From positions 186,001 to 250,000 of the forward strand of contig JBBHKE010001521.1 of assembly GCA_037447655.1 (NCBI GenBank): a DNA stretch of 64,000 bases, written 5' to 3'. The translations under genes and the position numbers were made by a program. Under the pieces are notes generated by a model. It was not told the DNA's origin, did not search any database, and worked only from the letters and a program-made list of their open reading frames with translations. How positions within the stretch are numbered: position 1 is the first letter of the stretch; each line of letters opens with the position of its first letter. The DNA comes from Zygnema cylindricum. Taxonomy: Eukaryota; Streptophyta; Zygnematophyceae; Zygnematales; Zygnemataceae. Shown piece by piece: positions 47,206 through 59,050 of the stretch.

Positions 47206-48600
47206 ATGGCGGAGAAAGGAAAATCCTCGGTGGAACCTAGTGGAAGAGCTAGTGGGGGAGTTAGTGGAGGAGGAGTTACAGTGACACAATATGATAAGTA
47301 TGACAAATGGGGGGAGAAAAATGTGAAGATGGATGAGGGAACGTTTGAACGCTTTCAAGAGTTTCTCAACACACAAGAAGATGATAGAGATGGAGGAGTA
47401 AGTGGAGACTCACACAACTCTAAGAATATAAAGAAAAATAAGGGGAAACCCAAATTTTATGAGGAAGAGGAGGAGAGCGAAGATGATGATCTTAAAGTGT
47501 TTAATAAAACCATCGTCTTCACTCGTTCCAACTATTCAATTCGGAAGAGAAACATTCGAGGAGCATTGAAACCGAAAAACTTTGGGACATCGTTATCAGG
47601 GAAGAAACACGATTGGATCCTTCCGTGGATCCAGCCGGAGCACATAAGTGGGACAATAAAGATATGGGGGCCTCTACCGCACTTATACAAAGTTGTGTTA
47701 GTTCTATGCATAAACATCTTCTAACTCATGATAGGGCTTTTGATTATTGGACCGCTTTGCAAAATGCGTTTAAAAAAAGGATTTGAGGCAAATGAAAATT
47801 ATCTCATTGAAGAATATATTGGGTTTAGAATGAAGGAGAATGAGTCCATTGATGATGGAGTCAAAAGGTTTAATGTCATCATTGAACAACTTAACTCACT
47901 CAATAACTTCCCTACAAAAAAAGAGAGGTTGTTTGTCTTTACGAGGAGTCTTCCAAGCAAGTTTGCGGTAGCAAACGAGGTCATCAAGGGGCGAGATAAA
48001 CTGATAATGGCATACGCTATCAATCACTTGAAAAGTACGGAGGAGGAGAAAGCAACACCAAAAGAGGAAACCAAGGGGTCATCTTATCAGAGTTTATCAA
48101 GAGGAGGATGACGAAGGAGCTTACAGCTTTAGGGGGTCTAGGGGGAGAGGAGGTGGACATCGTGGATGAGGAGGCAGGTCACAAGGCCCAGGGAGAGGCT
48201 CATATCAACGTGGTACCTCTCAGATGACTTGTTACAATTGTAACGAGATTGGGCATGGCTTTTTTGAATACCCAGGCAATAGTAAACAATGTAACATCTG
48301 TCATAAATGGGGACACATTGGTCCCGGTTGTTATAAAAACAAGGGAAACAATCGCGGAGGGGGACAATTTAGAGGCAGAGGAAGTGGAGGAATCGGTTCA
48401 TCCGGCAGAAGGGATTTTATTGGGGATGGGCCAGTGGGACAAGATCAAGAATTCTTCGTTTCACTCATAGAGGAATCACAAGAAGAAGAGGATATCCTAT
48501 TTCACACACAGGCAAAGAGAGTAAAGGAAAATTTAACATTTGGATCATAGACTCAGGTGCTACCGATCACATGTGTTCAAACCCAACACTATTCCGTGAT
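47206..48600 (+). pseudogene. Family C copia gag, broken
   Basis: ATG at 47206 starts MAEKGKSSVEPSGRAS, then an acidic Lys/Glu-rich region. After stops and frame changes a Gag core follows (FEANENYLIEEYIGFRMKEN, SLPSKFAVANEVIKG). Two CCHC-type knuckles come next, CYNCNEIGHGFFEY (last Cys changed to Tyr) and CNICHKWGHIGPGC. A Gly/Arg-rich tail and a remnant of the protease (IDSGATDHMCS, coding near 48548-48580) follow, in a different frame from the preceding knuckle frame. Confidence 0.85.
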
Positions 48601-51600
48601 GTTTGAAAACTCACTATACCAAAATCCATCATAGTGGCTAACAGTTCGATGATGGTTATTGATATAGTAGGAACAATACGATTGGATCTAGCGACATAAG
48701 ATAGGGAAGGGAAAACTAGAGTCAATAGAGTACGTTTTAATAATGTGCTTTAAAATCCGGGGGGTGCATCAATCTCTTAAGTGTCCCGCAACTTCAGAGG
48801 AAAGGTGGAAGAGCCACATGCATGGAAGGGGGTAGAATCATTTTGCGTAGTAAAACATGACCATTTGCAAAGGGGCTTGGAACTAAAAATATGCAAAGTA
48901 GGCTGATTTGGAGACAACTAGAAAATAGGACGGCGAACGAACAAAGGAACCTTCATTTGGCGAGGTCAACATGGAGGACCTCGCGTTGTGGCATCGTCGC
49001 ATGTGTCACACTTCAGAAAGTAGTATCTAAGACATGATTCGTCATGGTGCGGTTTGGGGACTAGACATGAGGATATGAGAAAAGGTTATCGGATGTGTCG
49101 GATGCACAAAAGTGAAGCATGAAAAGAAGCCTCGTCTGGTTCAAGACCTTCACTTCAAGGCGAATGCCCCTTAAAACCTAGTTCATGTAGACCTTTGTGG
49201 TGACATATATCTAAAAACCATTGGAAAAAGGAAATACATTATGGTGATAGTTAATGATTTCAGCAAGAAGACATTGGTGTACCTTTTAAAGGCAAAGTCA
49301 AAAGCATTTGAGACATTTAAAGATTTTGTACTTATGGCTGAGAGGGAAAGTGGTGAAAGACCTTCATTTCAAGGCGAATGCCCCTTTAGACCAAGTTCAT
49401 GTAGACCTTTGTGGTGACATACATCTAAAAAACATTGGAAAAAATAAATACATTATGGTGATAGTTGATGATTTGAGCAAGAAGACATTGGTGTACCTTT
49501 TAATGGCAAAGTCAAAAGCATATAAGACATTTAAAGATTTTTTGGTTATGGTTGAGAGGGGAAGTGGGAGGCAAGTATAAGCAGTACGATTGGACCGTGG
49601 AGGAAGATTTCTTGCCTTCACTGCATATTGTAAAGAAACGGGGATTAAGCAGTTGTTCACGGCTCCTTATTCCCCACAATCAAATGGAATAGCAGAGAGG
49701 AAAAATCACACATTGCAAGAGATGGTGAGGGCCATGCTCCATTCAACAAAACTCACTCATCTTCTTTAGGGAGTGGCAATCAGGTCGGCTAATCATGTTA
49801 CAAACCGGAGAATCAACTCGGCTTTAGGTATTAAAACATCCAGAGAACTTTGGTGAAGATAAGTGCCTACGGTAAAACATTTAAGGATTTCGGGATGTGA
49901 GGCTATGGGGTATGTAGAGGAAAGAAACCAGGAGGGGAAGTTTGCAGCACGGTCATGGGAAGGATACTTTGTGGGGTATAAAAACTCGATGCAGAATCGG
50001 ATTTATAACCCCGTTACTAGGAGGGTTCGAGAGTCTAAAATAGTGGAGTTCAATGAAAATTTGGAATGGATGGTGAAAAGAGCTAATGAGTCTAAACAGG
50101 CCCAAGATTACGAGGAGGATAATCATTATGAAAAATTCATAGGAGAGGAGGAAGAAAAGGTCTAAATAGAGGTAGGGAAAAAGAAAAAAAATGAAATTTG
50201 TAGAGAAAACTTTGGAGAAAGTTCAAAAACCTAAGCCCACCAGCAACGAATCACAAAGCGACAAGGTCATTAGCGAATCATCTACTCACACAAACAACAT
50301 GACACCAGAAGAGACCTTTAGAGAACGAGGGTGATGACAGATTGAGAGCAATGATTCGGATAAATAATTTGCACAGGACGTACGGAGAAGTAAGAGATCA
50401 ACAAAAGGGAAGTAATTCGAACGATTCTCACCAAAAAAGTCATATAAAAAGCAAACTAGTTGCCAGAGTGCAATTTCCAAACTTAGAGAAAGAATGGCGA
50501 AATCCTTCATCTTATGAAAGACAATAACAGAAAATTGTCCAGCCGATCCTTAATCGTATCAAGAGGCTAGAGACTCGGACGAATGGGAGGAGAAGTAGAA
50601 AGCGACATTTATAAAGAAGTTTAATTCTGTGAAAGCTAATGGGTGTTTTGAAGAAGTAGACTTACAAGTTGGTAAGAAGGCGATTGACTTGAAGTGGGTT
50701 TTTAAGACAAAGACAGTTGCCTCGGGAGAAATTCTTAAGTATAAGGTTCGTTGGTATGTAAAGGATTACAACAGAAGGAGGGTATTGATTATTCAGAGAC
50801 TTTTGCAACTGTGGTTAAGTTTGATTCTTTGCGAGCAATTATTGCAATGGCTGCGGTGGAAGGAATGCATATTCAACAGATGGATATAGAGACAACTTTC
50901 TTAAATGGAGAATTAATTGAGGAGATTTATATGAAAATTCCATAAAGAGTTCTTGGAAAGAATGGAAAAGTATGGAGGTTGTGGAAGGCTTTGTATGGTT
51001 TGAAGTAGGCACCAAGAACATGGAACCATAAGATTCACAAGGTTTTACTAATTTTAGGATTTAGGAGGTTTTTTGCAGATTGTGGAGTGTATATTTGGGG
51101 AGAAGGTAGGGACATGGTAATTTTAAGTGTTTACGTAGATGATTTCATTTCTATCCCTCACAACTTGGATTTACTTGGAGAAATAAAGATAGAATTTCAG
51201 AATCATTTTAGAATCACAGATTTAGCAAATGCACAATACATTGTGGGAATTCAAATTCAGAGGAGAAGGGACGGATATATGAAGTTGAGCCAAGAACAAT
51301 ATGCAAAACAGGTACTGGAAAGATTTGGGTTTTTAGATTGTAAGCCACTTATAACTCCCCTTGATCCTCGTGACAAGCTTTCTAATTTTTTTAAAAGTCC
51401 CGAGGTTGATGTTCCGTATAGGGAGGCGGTCGGTAGCTTGATGTATTTGAGTGTCGATACTAGACCTGACATTAGTGACGCAGTGAGTGTTGTTAGTGGG
51501 TATTATGGTAATCCGAAAAAGGTACATTGGGAGGCGGTGAAGAGAATATTAAGGTATTTGGTGGGAACACTTAGTCTTGGAATAGTTTATAAAAAAGATG

Positions 51601-52069
51601 CAAGCTTGAGTTGTTATGGATATTGTGATGCCGACTATGGAGGGGACCATGATACCAGAAGGTCTACGTCAAGATATGTGTTTTTCCTTGCAAGAGGAGC
51701 CATCTCGTGGAATTCCCGTTTGCAACCTACTGTGGCACTTTAATCTACGGAGGCGGAGTATATGGTCGCATGTCATGCTGCGAAGAATGTTGTGTGGATT
51801 AAAGATTTCTATCGGAGGTTGGAGTTGAAAAAAAATGCATACAAATATTAAGAGAAAACTTGTCCTCCATTGCACTTAGCAAAAATCCTATTTTATATAA
51901 GCGCACTAAACACATTAAAATTCAGTGGCATTTTGTTCGAGATTTGGTTTCGGAAAAGGAAGTTGAATTTACGTTTGTACCCAAAGAAGAACAAGTTATT
52001 GATATGTTAACCAAAGCAACACTAAGAGAAGTTTATGAGATGGGAAAAAAACTAGTTGGCATGGAGTAA
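48601..52069 (+). pseudogene. Family C copia pol (integrase, reverse transcriptase, RNase H), broken
   Basis: Integrase pieces (VHVDLCGD, NGIAERKNHTL) lie at 48960-49960, interrupted by stops and a 214-bp tandem duplication. The reverse transcriptase begins near 50629 (LKWVFKTKTV), continues in another frame (GIDYSETFATVVKFDSLR, MDIETTFLNGEL). Its best part is the 218-codon frame at 51087-51743 with VYVDDF, AVGSLMYLSVDTRPDI and the RNase H start (YGYCDADYGGD). The RNase H tail runs to 52069 (YKRTKHIKIQWHFVRD, VIDMLTKA). Multiple TAG and TAA codons, including one in the ALYGLK-APR motif, make it inactive. Confidence 0.88.
49145..49572 (+). repeat. 214-bp tandem duplication within the integrase
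   Basis: GACCTTCACTTCAAGGCGAAT at 49145 recurs as a near-identical copy at 49359, and similarity continues through the ATTATGGTGATAGTT and GCAAAGTCAAAAGCAT words. The second unit ends near 49560. The related fragment at 34484 has a single copy. Confidence 0.85.
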
Positions 52070-52090
52070 AAAGGGGGTTTTGAGTATCTC

Positions 52091-52104
52091 AATAAGAGGG
52101 GGAA
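52091..52104 (+). other. Polypurine tract of the family C copia
   Basis: AATAAGAGGGGGAA directly before the 3' LTR, the expected second-strand primer. Confidence 0.8.
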
Positions 52105-52666
52105 TGTTAGGTTTTGATACTGAGAACTCTTTTAGCAACGAGTCATTCTCGTAGCTAAAGCAGCGACGACCAGCGACGAAGTAGTTTCGTCGCTGGATAT
52201 TTGAAGTGCCGACGACGAAGTAGTTTTGTCGCTGGATATTTGAAGTGACGTAGAAGTTAAATGTTCGTTTCATATGACGTATGTTTGAATAGTACTATAG
52301 AAGCAACGTGGAAATTGCTTGGTAGTTTCGGTTGACTTAAGTTCAAGTCGTACCGTGTGATTCAAGTTGGTTCGCGTTTGACTTTTTCTATTCTTACCTT
52401 GTTGTTCAAGTCGGTTCAACCTGTCGGTCCTTCATTCCACCACGTTGACTCTTACGCGTTTGTAGTTGTGTACCTATATATATATTGGTTGCGACTTCGT
52501 GGTAAAATTATCTTTTTGGAGGCGTAGCATATTAAGGAGGCGTAGAAAGGTCAAATGTAAAAGGAAGGAAGAAAATGAGTTATATTTGCATTGTGCTTAA
52601 TATATTGAATGTTTTTGGAGGAACAACATTGTTGTGTGTATATTTCAATTGGTTTGTAATCTTTCA
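52105..52666 (+). repeat. 3' LTR of the family C copia
   Basis: 562 bp, without the MITE and with a short TA run. It has two hairpin units (near 52172 and 52212) where the 5' LTR has one. Confidence 0.92.
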
Positions 52667-53960
52667 TCTCGAACCCACTTTTTTCTATTGTGCAAAGGAT
52701 GTTCATATAAAATTCGAGAACAAGTACCGAATACATCATTGAGAACCCATTTCATATGTTTGATCCTCTTCTTAGCATCAAACTCCAATCTAGGTAAGCT
52801 TCCAAAAATGATTAGTGTAGGAGCTTTGGCTAAGAGGTGCTAGAGAAGATAATGATATTTGCAACAACGAGTTTATGCTCTTCTAATCCTTATCCATTCG
52901 TCATGCACCACTCTTTAAGTTGCATGATTCACTACTAAGAGTTCTTCAATTTTGTTCTTGGGCTACGGATGTTTGCTCTGTCAACTTCATTTCAAACAAA
53001 TGTTTGGCCTCATATGGCCCCTTTGCATAACATTCCTCATTGACAATTCACATAATTGATTTTTTCTTCTCAACCAACTTTATTCAAATAATTAATGGCT
53101 ATAAGAGTAAATTTTCTCCCATTTTATTTTGAGATCTTAGTGTTTATCATGAGTACCATCTTTCAGCATAAAAAAGGACCCATCATAATAAAATGTAAAC
53201 AACACAAAAACACAAGCAAAACGTTTTACAAACAAAAAAAGTATTTTGCCTAACATACACACATGACTAAACTAAAACAGTATTAGCAACAATAACACGA
53301 ATGACCTTTAGACTTAAAAGCCATGCCAGACGGTGGCAAGTTAATCTTCCATATAATCTGTCTAATTGATGTTTATAATCTTAAACATGCTTGAATAATC
53401 ACTATGTCCTTGTGTTATGTTCTTGTGTTATGTCCAGTGACTTAGGTCATAGCTGTTTTCTTTGAAAGTATGAAACGGTCCAACTTTGCAAAAGCGAAAT
53501 AATAACTCTAAAAGATAAACCAAATATCGACAACAAAAAACGAAAAAAAAATAAAAGAGTGAAAACCAAATCACTTTTTCAAATTACGACCATATTCAAG
53601 GATCAACATATTTCTAACCATACGTTATTGCTAATAGTTTTTATATTTAGATATACATTTTATTGCAAGAGTTAGGTAATAAATATTTATTATAAAATTT
53701 GAACATATATTTAATAAAAATTTTACATTCGTCAATGATATTATGTAATATCAATTTTATTTTTTAATATTGTTACAATTATAAAATTTTATTATCATTA
53801 AATTTAACATGCATTATCATCCACTAAAATTACTTAGTACATTTTGGGTACATTTGCAATTTTTATTTTATTACTTATTTCTACTTATGTTTTCTCGTTT
53901 ATCAATCAATCATTTTAATCATCATTACAAATCAACATTATTTCCTAATGAAACATTTAG
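52667..53960. other. No gene recognised
   Basis: AT-rich. The minus strand at 52680-52850 has an uninterrupted stretch reading FGSLPRLEFDAKKRIKHM, but I recognise no family and no further coding around it. Confidence 0.35.
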
Positions 53961-54264
53961 ATCTACTCCCCTTCCCCCTACCTACACCCTTTCCCTCTCC
54001 CTCTCTCTCCCTCTCCCTCTCCCTCTCCCTCTCCCACTCACCCTCCTCCCCCTCTCCCCCTCCCCTTCCCCCTCCCACAACATCTCCCCTCCCCCTCTCC
54101 CTCTACCTCCCCCATCTCTCTCCCTCTCCCTCCCCCTCTTTCTCCCACTCACTCTCTCTCTCTGCACCTCCCTCTCCATTCTCTCTCACTCCCTCTCCCT
54201 CAGACTATCCCTATCCCTCTCCCTCCCCCTCCCCCCCACCCCCCCCCCCCCCCCCCCCCCCCCC
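53961..54264. repeat. CT-rich microsatellite ending in a C homopolymer
   Basis: CCCTCT and CTCTCC runs over about 290 bp end in roughly 26 consecutive C. The gypsy fragment starts right after it. Frames through it encode only Pro, Leu and Ser. Confidence 0.9.
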
Positions 54265-54329
54265 CTCAGAGGTGGCAAGGGGCCACATTGATCTGATTCT
54301 CTTTATTTCTCCGACCATCTTTCCCCTAC

Positions 54330-55417
54330 AAAGTTCGAACTCCCTTGCTTGAAACTTTCACCACCTTCAAAATCACCCGTCTGGCAAAGATGTTAAGCGT
54401 ATCCTTCTTCTGTTGCATTCGATACACAAAGTCTCCCGGCATAAATTGTCCCTGTCGGGCACATAATTTCCCCTTCGACGCTGGGAATACCACAATTGAT
54501 CCTGGTGTTGTGCCACCTGTAAATTCCACATGGCAAGAGGTATCTCTTGAGGGAAAATTTTGGCACGGTCGGCGATCAGTTTTTCGACGGTTCCTTTCTC
54601 ATCCATTCCAGGGAAGACCACCGCTTAGGCCGAAGCAACCCCGAGCAGAATAGGATGTCGTCCGAATAAAATGAAGTAAAGACTATAGGAGTGGAGAGAA
54701 GCCTGTCTGCTGAATTTGTATCCCATGGCAATCCAAGGCACCCTTTTGTCCCACTCTCCCAAGTCCTCTTCAACTGCATATTTTCGTAGTGACCGCTTCA
54801 CTGTCTGTACGCACCTTTCGGCCAAACCGTCGGCTTAGGGGTGGTCGCGACTGGTAAGTCGATGGTTGATGAGGCATTTCTCCAAAAGATTGGTAAATTC
54901 TCCGTCGAATTCCGATCCCTGGTCTGTCAGAACCTCTGCTGGCGCCCCAAACTGTGACAAGACTCTCTGCAGAAAGGCGTCGGCAATGGACTTGGACTCC
55001 TTTCGAGGCAGGACCACAAGCTCTATCCATTTTGAGAAATGTTCAGTTATGACCAGAACGAAACGATTCCCACGTCTGCTGGTCGGAAGAGGTCCCAAAA
55101 GATCCAAAGACCACCAATAAAACATTCCCCTGAAGGGAAGAGAATGGAGCAGAGTCCCGCCCTTTTTTGTCAAAAGCTGCCTTAACTCGATCACAGGAAG
55201 AGCAAGTCTGTACAATTCGGTTGACTTGGGCCCGCAACCCGTGCCACCAGTATGAGCCTGTAACCAAGGAAGTGGTTCGCTTCTGTCCGAAGTGTCCACA
55301 TTGTTTATGGAGATTGGTGATCAGAGTTTCTCGATCTGAGGGAGGAGGAACCACTTTCCTAGTACCGTCTGACCATTTGTGGAGGAGCACTCCTCGGTCC
55401 CATTCATACGCCACCAT
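54330..55417 (-). pseudogene. Gypsy integrase, broken
   Basis: Zinc region (HKQCGHFGQKRT...WWHGLRAQV...CSSC) at about 55330-55190, then the core: LDLLGPLPTSRRGNRFV, LTDQGSEFDGEF and, after a TAA at 54835-54837, GLAERCVQTVKRSL. These give the D, D, E residues. The C-terminal GPY/F-like part (MPGDFVYRMQQKKDTLNIFA, RRVILKVVKVSSKGVRTL) reaches about 54330 in another frame. At least two frameshifts (near 55120 and 54600) and one stop are present. No chromodomain was recognised. Confidence 0.85.
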
Positions 55418-55438
55418 CCGGGTCTGAACTCGGGATAA

Positions 55439-57061
55439 TTAAATTCCAGCCAAATGGGGAAGAGGGGATCCCTGCTGAATATATTGGAGAGCTTTGGAGT
55501 CATTCCAAATATCTTTCCGTCCAGCTCCTATGGGTGCCTGCCCCTCAACATCTGCTGCAAAAGTTGAGAATTCCCCCCCAGATGGAGGAAGCCAAAGGAA
55601 GGCGGAGGATGCTTGAATGAGTCCCAAACTGATTTTCGGATCCTCGTTGTGCCAGCCCCGAAAATCAAGGGTAGAAGGATCAAGGTTTCGGCTTAGTCCG
55701 TCGGCATTCCCATGAATTTCCCCTGCCCGGTAGACAATGCTGAAATCATATTTCTGTAGGATATGAACCCATCTGGCGAGTTTGCTGGTCAACTTACTAT
55801 TTTCCAGGATCCACTTCAAGGGTTGGTGATCGGTGATCAGTGTGAAATGGACCCCGTACAAATAAGGTCTGAAATGCTGGATGGCCCAAACCGCGGCAAG
55901 AAGCTCCCCATGATAACTACTATAATTCCCCTCAGCTCGGTTATTGCTCCGGCTGGCGTAAGCCACCACATACTCGGCACCTGCGTCGTTAACTTGAGCC
56001 AAAACAGCTCCCAATCTCAACTTGCTCCAATCAGTGTAAAGGAGGAAAGGCCTCTGGTGATCAGGCATCCGGAGCACTGGGTGCTGCTTCAGGGCATCCT
56101 TTAAGAAATGGAAAGCAATTTGCTGTTCCTCGGCCCACTACCATTCTTGATCTTTCCGTAATAGCTTATTGAGGGGCTGGGCCTGACTACTGAACTCGGG
56201 AATAAACTTGCGATAGTAGTTAGCCAGGCCGAGAAAGGTGCACAAAGCAGAATTGTCCTACGGGGGAGGAAGAGCGTCGAGGGCTGCAACCTTCACCATA
56301 TGGGGACCCACTGTCCCACGAGTTACCTCATGTCCGAGGTAAATGATTTTTCTGCACCCCAAAAGTACCCTTGCCCGAGGGACATTTCAAGCCCGCTGCT
56401 TGAAGAGCCCGGAGAACGATCTCGATATGCTCTAGGTGTTCTTCAAAGGTCTTGGAAAATATTATCACATCGTCGATGTAGCACCTGGCACAATCGATTC
56501 CTTGGAGCGCTTCGTCCATGGCCCGCTGGAACTTTTCTGGTGCATTCTTCAGTCCGAAAGGCATGTAAATCCACTCATAAAGTCTGGATCCTGCTCAGAA
56601 TGTCGTTCTCTCCTGGTATTTTGGTTCCATGGCAATCTGGTGGAAACCATTCTTCATGTCCAGTGTGGAGAAAATAGTGGCCCCAGCAAGAGAGTCGAAT
56701 ATCTCTTCCGGAGTGGGCATTGGGTACCGGTCAGGAATGGTGGCCGTGTTCAACATGCGGTAGTCCCCACACATCAGAAGTCCACAGTTTTCCCGGATGA
56801 ATCTTTCTTATGAGGGTGAACTGTGGGGGAAGCAAACCCATGTAGTCCGGTACTTTCCTGAACCAACCTTGCGTCTACCAAAGTTTGAACCTTTGCAGTA
56901 ATAAACTCTTTCTCTTTCAAGCTGAGAGGATATTGTTTCTGCCAAACCGTTGCGGTTTCGTCGATCAAATCTATCCGGAAGGGGGTTCCTTTGTAGATTC
57001 CGACATCTGTTTCGGACCATGAGAAAACCTGAGTGTTTCTAGCCAAGAGTTCTGTTAGCTA
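55439..57061 (-). pseudogene. Gypsy reverse transcriptase and RNase H, broken
   Basis: From 57046: FSWSETDVGIYKGTPFRIDL and ASPTVHPHKKDSSGK; then, after a frame change near 56775, CGDYRMLNTATIPDRYPMPT, STLDMKNGFHQI, a TGA at 56595-56597 where an Arg is expected, MPFGLKNAPEKFQRAMDEAL and CYIDDVIIFSK (YIDD active site). RNase H runs 56077-55439: LLYTDWSKLRLGAVL, SSYHGELLAAVWAI, LITDHQPLKWIL, GEIHGNADGLSR. A TAG at 57059-57061 lies just upstream. These motifs place it firmly in Ty3/gypsy. Confidence 0.9.
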
Positions 57062-57096
57062 TTCTTTCTGCTGAGGGTCCAGCTGCTCCCCCAGAT

Positions 57097-58075
57097 TCAA
57101 GTCCATTTTTTCGGCTCGACCGCAGCCGAAGCTTCCGGTGGTCTTCCCCAGAGGTTGATGTCGAATTCTAGCACAACCTGTGGATCTGCCACTATTCCTC
57201 CGAAAAATACTTTACTGCTGACAACTTCCGCTAAGCCGTCTCCTTTTGATCTCCCGTTCCCCCCCGCTGAAGGAACTCTCGGGTGTAGAATTTTTCTCTT
57301 TTCTCTCCCCCCCTCAAGCTGCAAAGTTGCTTGCATGGACAAAAACTGTGGAGCTTGAAGGTAATTTCTGCGTGAATCTGGAGCGTGGAGACTGGAATAG
57401 GCAAGAGCATGTTTTACAACCCATGTAATGGCATTTAAATCCATGCTTTGCCCTATGAGGCTGCACCGCTGTAGGTTTGAAATACCTGGTGCTGCCGTGG
57501 TTTCCGGATGAAATCCCATCGCGTGTTCTCGTTCCGTTATTGTTGGTGCTGTCCAAAGTCTTTCCTTGCTGTCAAAAATCATTCTAGCGGCTCCGTTCCG
57601 GTAGGCGTGACTGTGAGGAAAAGATACCAACGTGGGGAGTGCTCGACGCGGGAATCCTAGGATATTGCATTGGAAGAAAGGTGTGCGATCCGGTTTGGTT
57701 ACAGGTGTCGCCATTCTCCCTTTTCGAAGTATTTGATGCACTGAAATCTGGGGGTCGGGGGTTTGTGTCTTTAACAGTTGCCAGAGGACAGGAAGAGGGA
57801 TCATATTGGTCCAATATGGCCGGAGTCTGTGCGCTCGAGATCCCACTTGAGCAGCGTCAAAAACTAAGGGAGCTCCCAGAATACGGGTTACCTGATTCCA
57901 ACTTTCTGCAACCTGCTTTCGTTTATCATCTCCCGGGTGGACATTCTCCAGAATGTACCCCACTGGGGTGTTTTGGAGCTGCTAAATCCACGATATCAAT
58001 GTAATCATCTGATAGAAGGTTCCACTTCGGTGGTCCTGATGCCCTCTTCCTTGTCCTGCATAAGACCCTCGAGGG
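57097..58075 (-). pseudogene. Retrotransposon-borne C5-cytosine DNA methyltransferase, C-terminal half (DNMT3-like), copy A
   Basis: Starting near 58075 the frame gives GQGRGHQD...FYQMITLISWI (region after motif IV), a TAG at 57982-57984, then motif VI (YILENVHPGDDKR), a motif VIII-like AHRLRPYWTN, motif IX (TITEREHAMGF) and motif X (QRCSLIGQSMDLNAITWVVK). AHR-x-R-xx-W and the ERE-MGF...LIGQS end resemble DNMT3 proteins, and the motif order is canonical, unlike plant DRM enzymes. A C-terminal extension of about 100 residues leads to the reverse transcriptase in another frame (offset at a T6/A6 run, 57106-57111). Predicted role is cytosine methylation of DNA. This copy is inactive. Confidence 0.85.
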
Positions 58076-58199
58076 AATCAAAAACTGCGACGAGTTCACC
58101 CTAGAGCTCGCGTGTCTGAGGCCGGTATAACCTGGTTATACTAGGGAGAAGGACAGGAGACCGTTGACAATTTCTGTGTTTGGGGGCTGGGGGTCTAAA
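58076..58199. other. Unassigned edge next to the gap
   Basis: Short unique sequence between the end of recognisable methyltransferase homology and the gap. I see no feature. Confidence 0.4.
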
Positions 58200-58209
58200 N
58201 NNNNNNNNN
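58200..58209. other. Assembly gap (10 N)
   Basis: Ten N. True size unknown. It is followed by GA-rich DNA, so the join may be unreliable. Confidence 0.99.
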
Positions 58210-58324
58210 GAGAGAGAGTTAGAGAGAGAGTGAGAGACAGGAGAGAGTTAAAGAAAGAATTTGGTCGAGAGAGTGGCGAGAGTGATTGGTTGAGAGAGCT
58301 GGTTTAAGAAAGAAATTGAGAGAG

Positions 58325-58406
<82 letters not shown>

Positions 58407-58450
58407 GAGAGATTGAAATAAATATGGCGAGAGAATTAATGCGAGAGTGT
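58210..58450. repeat. GA-rich microsatellite
   Basis: GAGAGA-rich throughout, with an unbroken (GA)n of about 75 bp at 58328-58402. Confidence 0.95.
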
Positions 58451-59042
58451 TAGAGAGATCAAAAGACTTCGGGAGAAAGGATTGAGCTGAAGCCTCTTCA
58501 AGATTGCACTCTGTTTTCTGTAACTCAAAATGGTCATTTTTGGGCCAAAGGTGGAGGGCAGCAGCCCTTTATGCTGCAATCCTTTTGGTTTTTTTTAGAG
58601 AAGTTGCACTAACCAATTTTTTTTTTTTGTTGCCCGTAATGCGGCTCCCCTCCGTGAGCCGTCGATGACGCGGGTTCGAAATCGAACGCATCCGCGTGAT
58701 TCTAAAATGGTATGCGTCATCTTGGTGATGGCCGTCGATCTCCAAAGTCAAAAAAAAACTTTTTCGTAGAAACTTCGCCGCTCACTTTCAAAAAATCCCG
58801 CCGAAAATTTCCGGCTCCTCCAGCGGTCACGTCTTGGAGTACCACTGTCCCTCCGTACGGTCGATCCACCAAAACTTCGCAACAAGGATTTATATCGTAG
58901 CGAGTCCACAAACGATACTCGACAATATCGCTACGCACCTAGAATGGATCGAAAGAACGACACTCACTGTCTCATTGTACAAGCGCTTTAGCGCTTTCGT
59001 GATCAGAGGACAAAAAGTAAAAACCGGCACCTGATTAAGGCT
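58451..59042. other. No gene recognised
   Basis: Moderate-GC unique sequence. A GGGTTCGAAATC word near 58667 resembles a tRNA B box, but no A box or cloverleaf is apparent. Confidence 0.4.
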
Positions 59043-59050
59043 ATTTGCGG

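Larger units (their letters stand above)
46426..52666 (+). mobile_element. Full-length but decayed Ty1/copia element (family C)
   Basis: Two TGTTAGG...CTTTCA LTRs (46426-47167 and 52105-52666). The flanking pentamers are TCTCT and TCTCG, a near-perfect target duplication. A tRNA primer site follows the left LTR and a polypurine tract (AATAAGAGGGGGAA) precedes the right one. Coding order is gag, zinc knuckles, integrase, reverse transcriptase, RNase H. The left LTR is longer because of a 199-bp MITE and a longer TA run. Confidence 0.93.
54330..58075 (-). mobile_element. Ty3/gypsy fragment, copy A (methyltransferase C-terminus to integrase)
   Basis: On the minus strand the order is C5-DNA methyltransferase (second half), reverse transcriptase, RNase H and integrase. 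The RT-RH-IN order is diagnostic of Ty3/gypsy. No LTR is visible at the right (54.3 kb), where a CT tract begins. The left part is lost near 58075, short of a 10-N gap. Copy B at 61.8-64.0 kb overlaps it by about 100 bp of methyltransferase at roughly 85% identity, so the two are distinct insertions. Confidence 0.88.

Noticed and set aside
53809-54352. Pro/Leu/Ser-rich frames
   Set aside because: Encoded by a CT microsatellite and a C homopolymer.
58630-58700. Possible tRNA gene (B-box-like GGGTTCGAAATC)
   Set aside because: No matching A box, acceptor stem or anticodon loop; the word is part of a TTCGAAATCGAA palindrome.
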